Source: Lachnospiraceae bacterium XBB1006
GTDB lineage: Bacteria > Bacillota > Clostridia > Lachnospirales > Lachnospiraceae
Assembly: GCA_900115795.1 (NCBI GenBank)
Contig: FOXT01000005.1
Location: 243,015-307,014, forward strand
DNA: 64,000 nt
Direction of reading: 5' to 3'
Below the pieces are notes generated by a model that saw nothing but the letters and a program-made list of their open reading frames with translations, ran no database searches and was not told where the DNA came from. Positions 25,651 to 33,462 of this stretch are shown piece by piece. Made by a program: the position numbers and the translations under genes. Within the stretch, counting starts at the first letter, position 1. Each line of letters begins with the position of its first letter.

Positions 25651-25986
25651 ATGGCAGATAAGATTTATTTTACGATTACAGGGACCAATCATTATCATGG
25701 CAAGTGCTTTATGGAGCCGAAGATGAAAGTCAGGCTTAAGAAGGAGCAGGATACCCCCGTAGATGCGGAAGCTATCAAGGTTGAAATGCCTGGGGTGGGA
25801 ATTATAGGGTATGTGGCAAATAGTCCGTATACGGCCATTGGAGAGAGCCACAGCGCCGGTCGTTTGTATGATAAGATTGGCGACACAGCGACGGGAACGG
25901 TTTTATACGTGATGGCAGAGGGTGTACTGTGCACACTTGATCGGAATGGAGATGGGAAGAACGGGAAAAGCAGGAAACGGAGGTAA
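25651..25986 (+). CDS. HIRAN-like domain protein
   Basis: A 111-residue protein that resembles a stand-alone HIRAN domain: ITGTNHYHGK, then a G/V-x-L segment with KMKVRLKKE, DAEAIKVEMPGVGIIGYVANSPYTA (the D-x-x-A-I-x-V ... I-G-Y-V signature), and a second strand pair GTVLYVM. HIRAN domains bind 3' ends of single-stranded DNA in repair proteins such as HLTF and are also found alone near nucleases. The C-terminus is basic. It lies 24 nt after the zinc-domain gene and 6 nt before the next gene. Confidence 0.6.
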   Translation: MADKIYFTITGTNHYHGKCFMEPKMKVRLKKEQDTPVDAEAIKVEMPGVGIIGYVANSPYTAIGESHSAGRLYDKIGDTATGTVLYVMAEGVLCTLDRNGDGKNGKSRKRR

Positions 25987-25992
25987 GGCTAG

Positions 25993-26319
25993 ATGAATGC
26001 AGTTGACTCAAAAAACTATTTGAAACTTGACAATTTTTCACTGTTTAAAGTATGGTACGCATTCATTGATACGAAAGATCATCTGGCAGATCAGCTTTTT
26101 ATCCGGCATAAAGTGCGTGTGTATTTTATAGAGGATTATCAGTATCCGGATGCGGATTATCAGGTGATTATTTGCAAGGTAAAACGGAAGGATGAAAAAG
26201 AGTTTCTTGTTGCACTTAGGGAGTTGGCGGCGAAGATGCTGCTTTGTGGTCACGGCGACTATGAAGTTTTTTCAGAATTACTTATTGAAAAACTGGAAAA
26301 GGAAGCTGTCGAAGAATAG
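25993..26319 (+). CDS. Hypothetical protein
   Basis: A 108-residue acidic protein with no motif that I recognise. It begins 6 nt after the HIRAN-like gene, so it is translated in the same operon. The pattern FIEDYQYPDADYQVIICKVKRKDEKEFLVALRELAAKM suggests alternating strands and a helix, such as a small alpha/beta fold. No signal peptide or membrane segment. Confidence 0.65.
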   Translation: MNAVDSKNYLKLDNFSLFKVWYAFIDTKDHLADQLFIRHKVRVYFIEDYQYPDADYQVIICKVKRKDEKEFLVALRELAAKMLLCGHGDYEVFSELLIEKLEKEAVEE

Positions 26320-26364
26320 GCACTAGAGAAATTAATAATTTTATATAAGGAGGGCGACCTGGGA

Positions 26365-27039
26365 ATGACGAAGAAACAACAGGAACTATTGCTTAGAATG
26401 TTTGCGGAAAAATTTGAAAATACAGCAGAAGAAGAACGCAAAGAGATCTACTATGAGTTTGCGGAGAATTTCAGCGAGCATATTGATGGTTGGTGGGCTA
26501 CTCTTCACAGTGCTTTTATCCGAAATGGCATGGATGAGGAGGGCTTGAAGCAGTGGAGAAATCTTGAAGCGGGGCGGTGTTCGGAAGTTCAGAAAACGGC
26601 TGCAGAAATATATACAATCTGCGAAATGACAATAGAAGATGAGAAACAAATAAATGATATACTTGTTCAGGAACTGGGTGTTGTTCCAAGATTTTCTGGT
26701 ATGGGAGAGCGAGGGACTGCAAAGGACTTTGCGGAGACGGGTTTTTCTTTTGTTGCAAAAAAAGGAAAAGCAATTGTAGGTGTCATTTTTGCTCAGAAGG
26801 TCATAGAGTATGGTCAGTATTACATTTTGGTGAACGACTTCGCTATTACCGATTCTGAGCAAGGAAACGGTTTGGGAAGTTTGATGATTAATCATTTAAG
26901 AAAACTGGCTTTAGAGGATGATGTCCATATTATTCGTTTGGGTACAACAAGGACAAGGAAGGCATATGAGATTTATCATCACTGGGGATTTGAGGATCAG
27001 GATGAGGAGACTGTGTATCTGAAAAATTTCTTTTTTTAG
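26365..27039 (+). CDS. GNAT family N-acetyltransferase with helical N-terminal extension
   Basis: A 224-residue protein. Residues 95-224 form a GNAT domain: VNDFAITDSEQGNGLGSLMINHLRKLA contains the acetyl-CoA loop Q/R-x-x-G-x-G/A as QGNGLG, followed by AYEIYHHWGFED, the usual strand beta6-beta7 region. Residues 1-90 are helical and charged with no match that I know. Substrate unknown. Start ATG 26365 follows AAGGAGGGCGACC. It ends the cargo cluster of the Ada-like and HIRAN-like genes. Confidence 0.8.
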   Translation: MTKKQQELLLRMFAEKFENTAEEERKEIYYEFAENFSEHIDGWWATLHSAFIRNGMDEEGLKQWRNLEAGRCSEVQKTAAEIYTICEMTIEDEKQINDILVQELGVVPRFSGMGERGTAKDFAETGFSFVAKKGKAIVGVIFAQKVIEYGQYYILVNDFAITDSEQGNGLGSLMINHLRKLALEDDVHIIRLGTTRTRKAYEIYHHWGFEDQDEETVYLKNFFF

Positions 27040-27167
27040 ATTGTGAAGATGAGTGGCTTAAGCATTTCATCTGTTTTTGAGGCAGGAGCGTGCCATCAAC
27101 AACACACAATTGTTTGTTACAATTAATTGTAGGCTGTTTAGCCGATATTTGAAAGGAGCGAAGTGTT

Positions 27168-27659
27168 ATGAAACAAAAATTATTGGTGCTAATTATTTTA
27201 CTTGGATTATCTTTGTCGGCATGCGGAACGACCGAGAAAGATAAAACCGATGAGGCAAAGGAACAGAAACAAGCAACAGAGACTACCAATGAGGAAGAAC
27301 AAAAAGAAGCGGAACCAGAGGTTTTGGATCTTACAGGTAATTGGGAAGCCGATCACGATGATGATTCCTGGATGGGCGGCTATATTGAAGATGGTGTTAT
27401 CGAAATTTATTGGATTTCGGATAATGGTGATACAAAATCATTATACTGGTCTGGTACTTACGAAGCACCGGTGGACGGTACCGAGCCATATGTATGGGAG
27501 TCAAAAAACGATAAAGACAAGACAGAAGGAGCGCTTTTGGCGTCCGGCGATGATACGAAGGTCTTTACATACAGTGATGGTGAACTATCTTTTTCTGCAT
27601 CCGCATTGGGAACGATGAAGACTATTCGGTTTAAGAGAACGGATACAAACTACAAATAG
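27168..27659 (+). CDS. Putative lipoprotein
   Basis: A 163-residue protein with lipoprotein signal peptide MKQKLLVLIILLGLSLSAC (lipobox LSAC). A low-complexity Lys/Glu/Thr linker (about residues 25-55) precedes an acidic beta-rich domain (LTGNWEADHDDDSWMGGYIEDGVIEIYWISDNGDTKSLYW) of a lipocalin-like kind. Function is unknown. Strong GAAAGGAG site. A G+C-rich hairpin lies 9 nt after the stop. Confidence 0.8.
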   Translation: MKQKLLVLIILLGLSLSACGTTEKDKTDEAKEQKQATETTNEEEQKEAEPEVLDLTGNWEADHDDDSWMGGYIEDGVIEIYWISDNGDTKSLYWSGTYEAPVDGTEPYVWESKNDKDKTEGALLASGDDTKVFTYSDGELSFSASALGTMKTIRFKRTDTNYK

Positions 27660-27668
27660 AATTTATTT

Positions 27669-27701
27669 ATGCCCCTTCTGAAAGGAAATCAGAAGGGGCA
27701 T
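27669..27701 (+). terminator. Strong hairpin after the lipoprotein gene
   Basis: Perfect 12-bp stem ATGCCCCTTCTG / CAGAAGGGGCAT with a 9-nt loop. No T-run follows (AATGTAAC), so termination is uncertain; the stem alone is unmistakable. Confidence 0.55.
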
Positions 27702-27792
27702 AATGTAACTAAAGAATATAGGTGTTGTTAATAAAAATATACTTGAGAACAAGAAAAGGGAAAAATAGTTGCATGCGGAATTAAAATAGCGC

Positions 27793-27821
27793 TTGACAAA
27801 ATATTTTACATAGTTTAATAT
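27793..27821 (+). promoter_or_regulatory. Strong promoter of the HTH/membrane-protein operon
   Basis: Consensus TTGACA (-35), 17-nt spacer, TAATAT (-10), 22 nt before the first ATG. It would drive the four genes to 30,560. Confidence 0.8.
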
Positions 27822-27843
27822 TGTAACATAAGGGAGGTGCAAG

Positions 27844-28314
27844 ATGAACGAACGTGAAAGATTACAGGAGAATTTATTATTGATTAGACGTGCAGCTGGA
27901 TGGACTGCGGAGGAGTTTGGCGAGAAAATTGGAGTTACTAGGCAAACGATTAATAATTTGGAAGCAAAGCGTAATAAATTAAATAAAACTCAATATATAG
28001 CAATTAGAGCTGTAATTGAGGCTGAGATGGCTAAATCTCCTGATGAAACGGAAATGTTAGGGTGTTTGTTGGAAGTGTTTGTAGATAATCCGGAAAAGTA
28101 TGATGAGGATAGTAAGGAAAAATTGCTTGCAAAAGCAAACATGCTTACTCCATCTATTCTTGCAGGCACAACATCAAGAGGGGCTGTGTCTAAAGAATTT
28201 ATGGGGGTGGCCGGTGCACTTGGATTAGCATTTGCTATGGTAAATCCGGTGATTTCGACGGGAGCAGTTTTGGCGGGAACTTGGTTAGCAAAAATTCTTA
28301 AAAAAAAGGAGTGA
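27844..28314 (+). CDS. HTH-XRE protein with hydrophobic C-terminus
   Basis: A 156-residue protein. Residues 6-60 are an XRE-type HTH (LLLIRRAAGWTAEEFGEKIGVTRQTINNLEAKRNKLN). The middle is acidic. The C-terminal 40 residues are glycine/alanine-rich and hydrophobic (FMGVAGALGLAFAMVNPVIS and TGAVLAGTWLAKIL), as in a membrane hairpin or a buried oligomerisation helix, which is unusual for a repressor. It is the first gene of a tight operon whose next two products are also hydrophobic. The next ATG is 5 nt past the stop. A membrane-tethered regulator is possible. Confidence 0.75.
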   Translation: MNERERLQENLLLIRRAAGWTAEEFGEKIGVTRQTINNLEAKRNKLNKTQYIAIRAVIEAEMAKSPDETEMLGCLLEVFVDNPEKYDEDSKEKLLAKANMLTPSILAGTTSRGAVSKEFMGVAGALGLAFAMVNPVISTGAVLAGTWLAKILKKKE

Positions 28315-28319
28315 GGTAT

Positions 28320-28868
28320 ATGAGTACTTATGAAAAAAAGAAAAAAAGAATGAATTTTCAGTCGGTGGATTCATTACAAACGGTGGTGAATATTGTTAAC
28401 GAAGCAGCATCAGCGTTAAATGATAAGAAGAGAACGATTAAGGAAAGCGCGATTCCAGAGTTGCTTGCTGGGGCATTGGGCGCAGGGATAGGTGGAATAG
28501 GTTCGTTTGCAGCTTTATATGGTCTCGGTACCGTTGGACTTTCTGCTGCGGGAATAACATCTGGATTAGCCACTGCTGGCGGTATCGTTGGAGGTGGAAT
28601 GGTTGCTGGAGTTTTTGTTTTGACCGCCCCAGCAGTTATATTGGCTGCAGGTGGCGTTGGTATGGCAGCGCATTTGAAAAGTAAGCAATTAAGGCAAGAA
28701 AAAGAAAGATTGTATCAAGAGGTGTTGCGAAAACATGAAGCTATCATTAAGGCCCTTAAGGAAGAAGTAAATGCAGATAAAGAGAGAATAGACTATTTAA
28801 AGAGTTTAAGCATATTGCTTCAAAGAGCTGTTAAAGACTTACAGCACGATTTAGGTGTGGAAGAGTAG
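28320..28868 (+). CDS. Glycine-rich membrane hairpin protein with C-terminal coiled coil
   Basis: A 182-residue protein of unknown function. A charged N-terminus (1-45) is followed by about 75 residues of Gly/Ala-rich hydrophobic sequence (LLAGALGAGIGGIGSFAALYG, then GGIVGGGMVAGVFVLTAPAVIL), like glycine-zipper membrane hairpins, then a coiled coil containing LRKHEAIIKALKEE. The ATG at 28320 has AAGGAGTGAGG in front; the GTG at 28311 overlaps it. The C-terminal coiled coil is related to that of the next gene. Pore-forming or membrane-remodelling roles would fit but are speculation. Confidence 0.72.
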   Translation: MSTYEKKKKRMNFQSVDSLQTVVNIVNEAASALNDKKRTIKESAIPELLAGALGAGIGGIGSFAALYGLGTVGLSAAGITSGLATAGGIVGGGMVAGVFVLTAPAVILAAGGVGMAAHLKSKQLRQEKERLYQEVLRKHEAIIKALKEEVNADKERIDYLKSLSILLQRAVKDLQHDLGVEE

Positions 28869-28878
28869 GAGGGCTTCT

Positions 28879-29175
28879 ATGTTAGATTACGAAAAAAGAA
28901 TAAATGAGTCAGAAGAATGCGAAAATGAAAAAGATAGTTCGAAAGTTGATAAGGGATTAGTTGCAACGGCGTTATTGGCATTAGCATTAGTAGGCGTCAC
29001 TGTAAAGGATTATTTTACAACTAAAAAACTGCGAAGTGAACAGAAACATAATAAAGAGTTTCAAGAAGCATTAAGGAAACATCAAGCAATAATAAATGAA
29101 TTAAAAAGCGAAAAAGAGCGTCGCGAATACGCTGACAGACTATGGGAAAAAATTCGAGCAAATTCGGAGGAATAG
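28879..29175 (+). CDS. Small membrane protein with coiled coil
   Basis: A 98-residue protein: acidic N-terminus, one membrane segment (about residues 25-42, GLVATALLALALVGVTV) and a coiled coil containing ALRKHQAIINELKSE, similar to the tail of the preceding gene product. Start ATG 28879 follows TAGGAGGGCTTCT, 10 nt after the upstream stop. The next gene starts 2 nt after its stop. The pair probably assembles through the shared coiled coil. Confidence 0.7.
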   Translation: MLDYEKRINESEECENEKDSSKVDKGLVATALLALALVGVTVKDYFTTKKLRSEQKHNKEFQEALRKHQAIINELKSEKERREYADRLWEKIRANSEE

Positions 29176-29177
29176 TT

Positions 29178-30560
29178 ATGAAAAAATATAGTAATTCAAA
29201 AGAGGAACAAAGGACTATAAATGTCATTAACTATCAGAGTGAACAACTAAAGGAACTGCAGAATCAGTATGCAGAACGAAGAAAAGAAAGAAGTGAGCTT
29301 GATGCTGAAATTGAGATTCTCGAGGAAATGTGTAGAAAACAGGGAGTGGACATTGAAGCAGATAGCATGCCAAAAGCTTCGGCAACCCCTAAAAAAGTGT
29401 TGATTGTTCCGTCTTGGGAAAATCTTTGCGCAGAAGCAGAAGCTGTAGTTGGAACCGATTGTACACTGGAATCTCTATTTACTGATGAAGAGCTGAAGAG
29501 TAATGATAGGGCGCTATGCAAGCTTTATAACGATTTTAAGCAGGTACATAAATTGGATAAAATTGACATCGCTATTTGCGCAGTGGCGGGTATTGTGGGT
29601 GCTGCCGTAGATATTCTTATGGTCGGAATTCCGGAAAGAGGAAAGGAAGGACTTGAAGCGGGAACTCTTTCTGATTTTATAAGAAAGAAATTTGACCAAG
29701 TTTTTCCGAGCGATGAGATGGAAAAACTTGCGAATTCTAAAGAAAGTAAGGTGCCATTTGATGCACAAGACAATAGAAATACTACTATACGAGTAGAAGG
29801 TTTATCGGCATATTACCATCGACTATTATCGCTTGGACATGATCCACTACTGGGGTTTGTAGTTGGTGTTTTTGATATTCTTACAGGCAGAATGACGACT
29901 ATCGATAAAGAAGGAAAGTTGGTATCACAAGTAATGGAAAATTATGCCGATAGGAAGGAAAGTGACATTTTTGCCGCGTTAGCGAAACAGCTTGCGCATT
30001 TTAAAAGTGATATTACTACATCAATGGGTTTACCAGCACCATTGATGGGTGTATTTAACCTATTTCAGTTTGGAAGCATTGGAGAATATGAACAAACCAT
30101 TGCGGAAATTGTGCAGGGAATGTATTATGAAGGGTACGACTTTATACATTTTTGTTCAATGTCAATTCCAGTTATGATAACGGAAGTGATAGTAAGAATC
30201 TCTTATTCGATTAAAAGATTAAAGGAAGGTGGAAGAATTTGTGATTGTATTCCAGTTTCATTGAATAGGAATAGGCATCCTAAGTTGGCAACGATGCTTT
30301 TTATAGCACATTCCAGTGCAACCGCAATTAATGCAGGTAAAATTTGCTTTACAAAAAATCCGTTAGCTATAAATTATCCGCAGTGGATTGCGTTTGCCAA
30401 TTATTCATACAGACAACTAAAATATGTCATTGTAGAAAAACCAAATTTAAGAGATGCATATGTTAGTGGGAAATTGGAAGAAAGCTGGATAGAAATCGAA
30501 GAAGAGATTAGCGAATCTTTTATGGAATTTTCAAAAGCGTATAAAGTTGTTTTTGAATGA
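29178..30560 (+). CDS. Large protein of unknown function in the HTH/membrane operon
   Basis: A 460-residue protein that I cannot assign. It has an N-terminal coiled coil (about residues 5-55), a hydrophobic stretch IDIAICAVAGIVGAAVDILMVG (about 120-142), a second at GHDPLLGFVVGVFDILTG (about 218-236), and further hydrophobic helices in the C-terminal half (FCSMSIPVMITEVIVRISYS). Motifs LGHDPLLGFVVGVFDI and MTTIDKEGK look like conserved cores. Start ATG 29178 follows TCGGAGGAAT, 2 nt after the upstream stop. It is AT-rich compared with core genes. Defence or membrane-stress functions are guesses from context only. Confidence 0.7.
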   Translation: MKKYSNSKEEQRTINVINYQSEQLKELQNQYAERRKERSELDAEIEILEEMCRKQGVDIEADSMPKASATPKKVLIVPSWENLCAEAEAVVGTDCTLESLFTDEELKSNDRALCKLYNDFKQVHKLDKIDIAICAVAGIVGAAVDILMVGIPERGKEGLEAGTLSDFIRKKFDQVFPSDEMEKLANSKESKVPFDAQDNRNTTIRVEGLSAYYHRLLSLGHDPLLGFVVGVFDILTGRMTTIDKEGKLVSQVMENYADRKESDIFAALAKQLAHFKSDITTSMGLPAPLMGVFNLFQFGSIGEYEQTIAEIVQGMYYEGYDFIHFCSMSIPVMITEVIVRISYSIKRLKEGGRICDCIPVSLNRNRHPKLATMLFIAHSSATAINAGKICFTKNPLAINYPQWIAFANYSYRQLKYVIVEKPNLRDAYVSGKLEESWIEIEEEISESFMEFSKAYKVVFE

Positions 30561-30679
30561 TTGGTAGCGCCCTAATATGCAAATTGATTGCATTTGTGTT
30601 GATTATGAGATATCATTAATTGTGTGAACGAAATTTTTTATAATTAATAATGGCAAATTAGAATGGGAGGGAAACAATA

Positions 30680-30832
30680 ATGCCACGAAAAACGAGATCT
30701 GATTGTACTGTTGGGAGTTTTGAAAAGAAACATGGATTGCCACCCGGAACTATTAGAAATAAGGATGGTAGGGATACAAGGAGTGATAAAAGAATTGGAA
30801 CAATTCGCAAAGAGCATGAAAAGGATAAGTAA
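30680..30832 (+). CDS. 50-residue basic protein with internal repeat
   Basis: A small gene with a good ribosome binding site (GGGAGG, 9 nt before ATG) and TATAAT at 30639-30644. The 50-residue product is Lys/Arg-rich. It has two copies of a 15-residue unit: TRSDCTVGSFEKKHG and TRSDKRIGTIRKEHE, sharing T-R-S-D, G, K and H at the same places, joined by LPPGTIRNKDGRD. The repeat argues that it is a real protein and not chance. It may bind nucleic acid; I do not know the family. A strong terminator follows. Confidence 0.65.
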   Translation: MPRKTRSDCTVGSFEKKHGLPPGTIRNKDGRDTRSDKRIGTIRKEHEKDK

Positions 30833-30884
30833 TCGAATACATATCTCAATATAAAACGGCGGAGAAAATAGCTATGAAAGCAAG

Positions 30885-30924
30885 GCCCGGCACTCTGATA
30901 TTATCAGAACCGGGCTAGTTTTTT
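30885..30924 (+). terminator. Terminator after the 50-residue gene
   Basis: Stem GCCCGG / CCGGGC with inner CTGAT / ATCAG, then TAGTTTTTT. It isolates the small gene from the DUF4209-like gene. Confidence 0.88.
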
Positions 30925-30970
30925 ATAACGATAATATAGGATATGTTTGCTAATTGGAGAGGAGATGAGA

Positions 30971-32782
30971 TTGTGCATGCATATATATGAATTGTTGAAT
31001 AGTATAATTAGTGAAAGAAAACGGCCGCTGTCTGCCAATTTGTTTACTGAAGGAGATAGGGACAAATTAGAAGAAAATGAAAAAACGATTTTTGATTTAT
31101 TGAAGAACGTCTCTTCAATGGGAACAAGAATTAGCAATCATGGGATAATTTTTTTACCCATGTTCGTAATGACAGATGGTAGCAGAACTTTTTCGATTGA
31201 TGATATTTCTGAAGATGATTATTTAGTGCTGCAAAATTTGGAATTGAAAAAAATACCATTGACTTTGCGTGCGCTGATTGCGGATATATTGTGGAGTAAT
31301 AAAAAAGAATATAAAGCGGCGAAAATTGCCGCGGAGGCATATTGGAAAATATTCCTCTTGTGGTATAAAAATGAAGACACCATAGGCTCACTTGATATGC
31401 TTCGAAGAGCAGTAGCTATTTCGGTACAAACAAAGCAAATTTCACTATATAACGAGATACAAGACTGGTTCAATGACTTTGCAAATGATAAGGCAACTAG
31501 TTTAGAAGGCTTCTTTTCATTGAGAGTAATGGAATTGTTTCTGGAACAAAAAAATTTCGATGTGAATGCACTCTCGATATTGAAAGTATTAGATGAGTTG
31601 ATTGATAGTAGTAACGATATTGTTACAAAGAAAGAACAAGCATATGAATTGAAAACGAAATGTTTATATAAACTGCGGAGAAAGGAAGAGGCAACGAAAA
31701 ATAATATTTGCTTGGCTGATTATTATATAAATTGGGCGGAGAAAACCTTTCAGAAGGATATACAGGGAGCATTAAGAGCTGTCGAATTTTATAGAAAAGG
31801 CATAATGTTATATCGTAATAATGGAGCCCCAGGCAAGGCAGAAGTAGCGCATAAAAGGCTTGTTGAAATTCAGAGTAAAATACCGAAAATAATGGTGCCT
31901 TTTTCTGTTGAGTTAGATATAAAAGGTGTTGTTAATAATCTAAAAGTTAATATGGAGGGGTTATCGTTTGAGGAATGTGTAATGCGATTGACTCAGATGT
32001 TTGTATTCGAAAAACAGGAGGATATAAAAGAACGTGTTTTAGAAGAATTTAAAAATCATCCGATTGAGCATTTGTTTGGAAAGAGACTCATAAATGCGAA
32101 GGGACAAACAGTATTGTCATTGCCACCACTAGACATTAGCAATCTGGAAAAAGATCCAAAACTTGTAGAGTTACATATGTTTCAAAATGCATTGGGAAAA
32201 CAAAAAATCGTTGGTGATATATGGATGAAAAATGCTTTGATTGTAATGCAAGATAAATTTGATATAAATAATAGATCTCTGGTGGAGTTTTTGGTAAAAG
32301 ATAATCCGATTATTCCTAATGGAAGAGAAAGGATTTTTCAAAGTGGATTATATATGTTCTTGAAAGGTGACTATTATGAAGCGTTACATATTCTTGCACC
32401 ACAGGTGGAAAATCTATTTAGAAATATCGCAAGAGTAGCAGGAGGCTTAACTGTAACATTGGAAGAGGATGGTTCATCAATGGAAAAGGTATTAAGGTCG
32501 ATTTTTTCTTTGCCAGAACTATTAGATTGTTATGATAATGATATTTTGTTTACATTTAGGGGGTTATTAAACGAGCAGGCTGGTGCCAATATTCGAAATG
32601 AAATTGCACATGGTGCAATAAGCGAAAATGCTTGTTCTACAGGTGTTTGCTTATACTTTGGAGTGGCTGTCATAAAGCTACTATCGATGACGTCTCATTC
32701 GTGTTATCAGATATTAAAGAATAGTGAAAAGCTGAAACATTATGTACAGCCAGATAAAGATGCGCTTAAAGTGATCCGGTGA
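30971..32782 (+). CDS. DUF4209-like protein with C-terminal RNxxAH (HEPN-like) motif
   Basis: A 603-residue protein. The last 130 residues match the DUF4209 pattern: ALHILAPQVENLFRNIARVAG, a hinge, then GANIRNEIAHGAIS, with Arg542 and His547 giving R-x4-H as in HEPN ribonucleases. The N-terminal 400 residues are helical and TPR-like. Such large proteins occur in mobile elements and defence islands. The start is uncertain: GGAGAGGAG at 30956-30964 suits TTG 30971 (6 nt) or ATG 30977 (12 nt). Base composition is very AT-rich, a sign of transfer. Ribonuclease activity is inferred from the motif only. Confidence 0.7.
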   Translation: MCMHIYELLNSIISERKRPLSANLFTEGDRDKLEENEKTIFDLLKNVSSMGTRISNHGIIFLPMFVMTDGSRTFSIDDISEDDYLVLQNLELKKIPLTLRALIADILWSNKKEYKAAKIAAEAYWKIFLLWYKNEDTIGSLDMLRRAVAISVQTKQISLYNEIQDWFNDFANDKATSLEGFFSLRVMELFLEQKNFDVNALSILKVLDELIDSSNDIVTKKEQAYELKTKCLYKLRRKEEATKNNICLADYYINWAEKTFQKDIQGALRAVEFYRKGIMLYRNNGAPGKAEVAHKRLVEIQSKIPKIMVPFSVELDIKGVVNNLKVNMEGLSFEECVMRLTQMFVFEKQEDIKERVLEEFKNHPIEHLFGKRLINAKGQTVLSLPPLDISNLEKDPKLVELHMFQNALGKQKIVGDIWMKNALIVMQDKFDINNRSLVEFLVKDNPIIPNGRERIFQSGLYMFLKGDYYEALHILAPQVENLFRNIARVAGGLTVTLEEDGSSMEKVLRSIFSLPELLDCYDNDILFTFRGLLNEQAGANIRNEIAHGAISENACSTGVCLYFGVAVIKLLSMTSHSCYQILKNSEKLKHYVQPDKDALKVIR

Positions 32783-32914
32783 CTCACGCGAGTCTCCTCG
32801 GGAGGAGACTACTGGAATAAAGTTCAACACTGAGCAGATTTAACAGGGGCAATACCGCCTGCTGCTGAGATTCCCTTGGGAGACTCCTCAAAAGCCTCAG
32901 AGACCTTTTCCTTA
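32781..32914. other. Intergenic region with overlapping hairpins
   Basis: Between convergent genes. GACTC-ACGC-GAGTC (32781-32794) and the near-perfect palindrome AGTCTCCTCGGGAGGAGACT (32791-32810) share bases, so only one can form. A GGAGACTCCTC-like copy recurs near 32,878. No T-run terminator and no small ORF with a ribosome binding site were found. Confidence 0.5.
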
Positions 32915-33373
32915 CTATTGCTCAAATGGTGCGTTAATTGCTTCAACCCGCTCCGCCACATCATGTTTCTCATGTTTCATTTCCATAATCTTAAAAATCT
33001 CATTCCGGGACTCATCATCGAGCACATAGAATTCAGTAATCAATCTATCCAAAATAGAAGCATCTTCCTGGTTGAGCATTTTTGCAATTGCGAGAGCCCG
33101 GCGGGAAAAGCAGGAGCGTTCCGGTGAATCAACAGAAATGGTTAAAGGTTCGCCGTGAACGGAAAGTTCCGTGTCCGGAATCTTATTGCAGATGGAGCTA
33201 ACCGGGATGTTTAATACATTAGAAACTTTAAGAGCAATGTCGTACCGTACATCCGTATTGCGCTGCACGATTGAGTACAGTGTGGTTGGTGGGACATTGC
33301 TTTTTTGCGCTAACTGGCGTATCGAAATTCCTTTATCTTTCAATATTTCTTTTAGTTTTTGTCCATTGCCCAT
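32915..33373 (-). CDS. XRE-family repressor of the ICE (putative)
   Basis: A 152-residue regulator. The N-terminal HTH-XRE domain (about residues 4-60: LKEILKDKGISIRQLAQKSNVPPTTLYSIVQRNTDVR) is followed by a helical acidic C-terminal region (LDRLITEFYVLDDESRNEIFKIMEMKHEKH), which may dimerise or sense a signal. It is divergent from the long RNA and transfer genes, with palindromic TACGC...GCGTA sites in between. This is the ImmR/cI-like arrangement of many ICEs. ATG follows GGAGGTGCC on the minus strand. Confidence 0.82.
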   Translation of the reverse strand: MGNGQKLKEILKDKGISIRQLAQKSNVPPTTLYSIVQRNTDVRYDIALKVSNVLNIPVSSICNKIPDTELSVHGEPLTISVDSPERSCFSRRALAIAKMLNQEDASILDRLITEFYVLDDESRNEIFKIMEMKHEKHDVAERVEAINAPFEQ

Positions 33374-33405
33374 GGTGGCACCTCCAAATAAATTCTTCTT
33401 GTCCC

Positions 33406-33414
33406 ATTATAGCA
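33406..33414 (-). promoter_or_regulatory. Extended -10 promoter of the XRE repressor
   Basis: Minus-strand TGC-TATAAT (plus 33406-33414), an extended -10 without a good -35, 33 nt upstream of the repressor ATG. Confidence 0.55.
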
Positions 33415-33462
33415 CAGAAAATACGAAATGAGTAGATAAAATAAAATTATTTACGAATTATA

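Noticed and set aside
27669-27701. Attachment site or insertion-sequence end
   Set aside because: It is a simple perfect hairpin just after a gene; no direct repeats or transposase nearby, so a terminator-like role is more likely.
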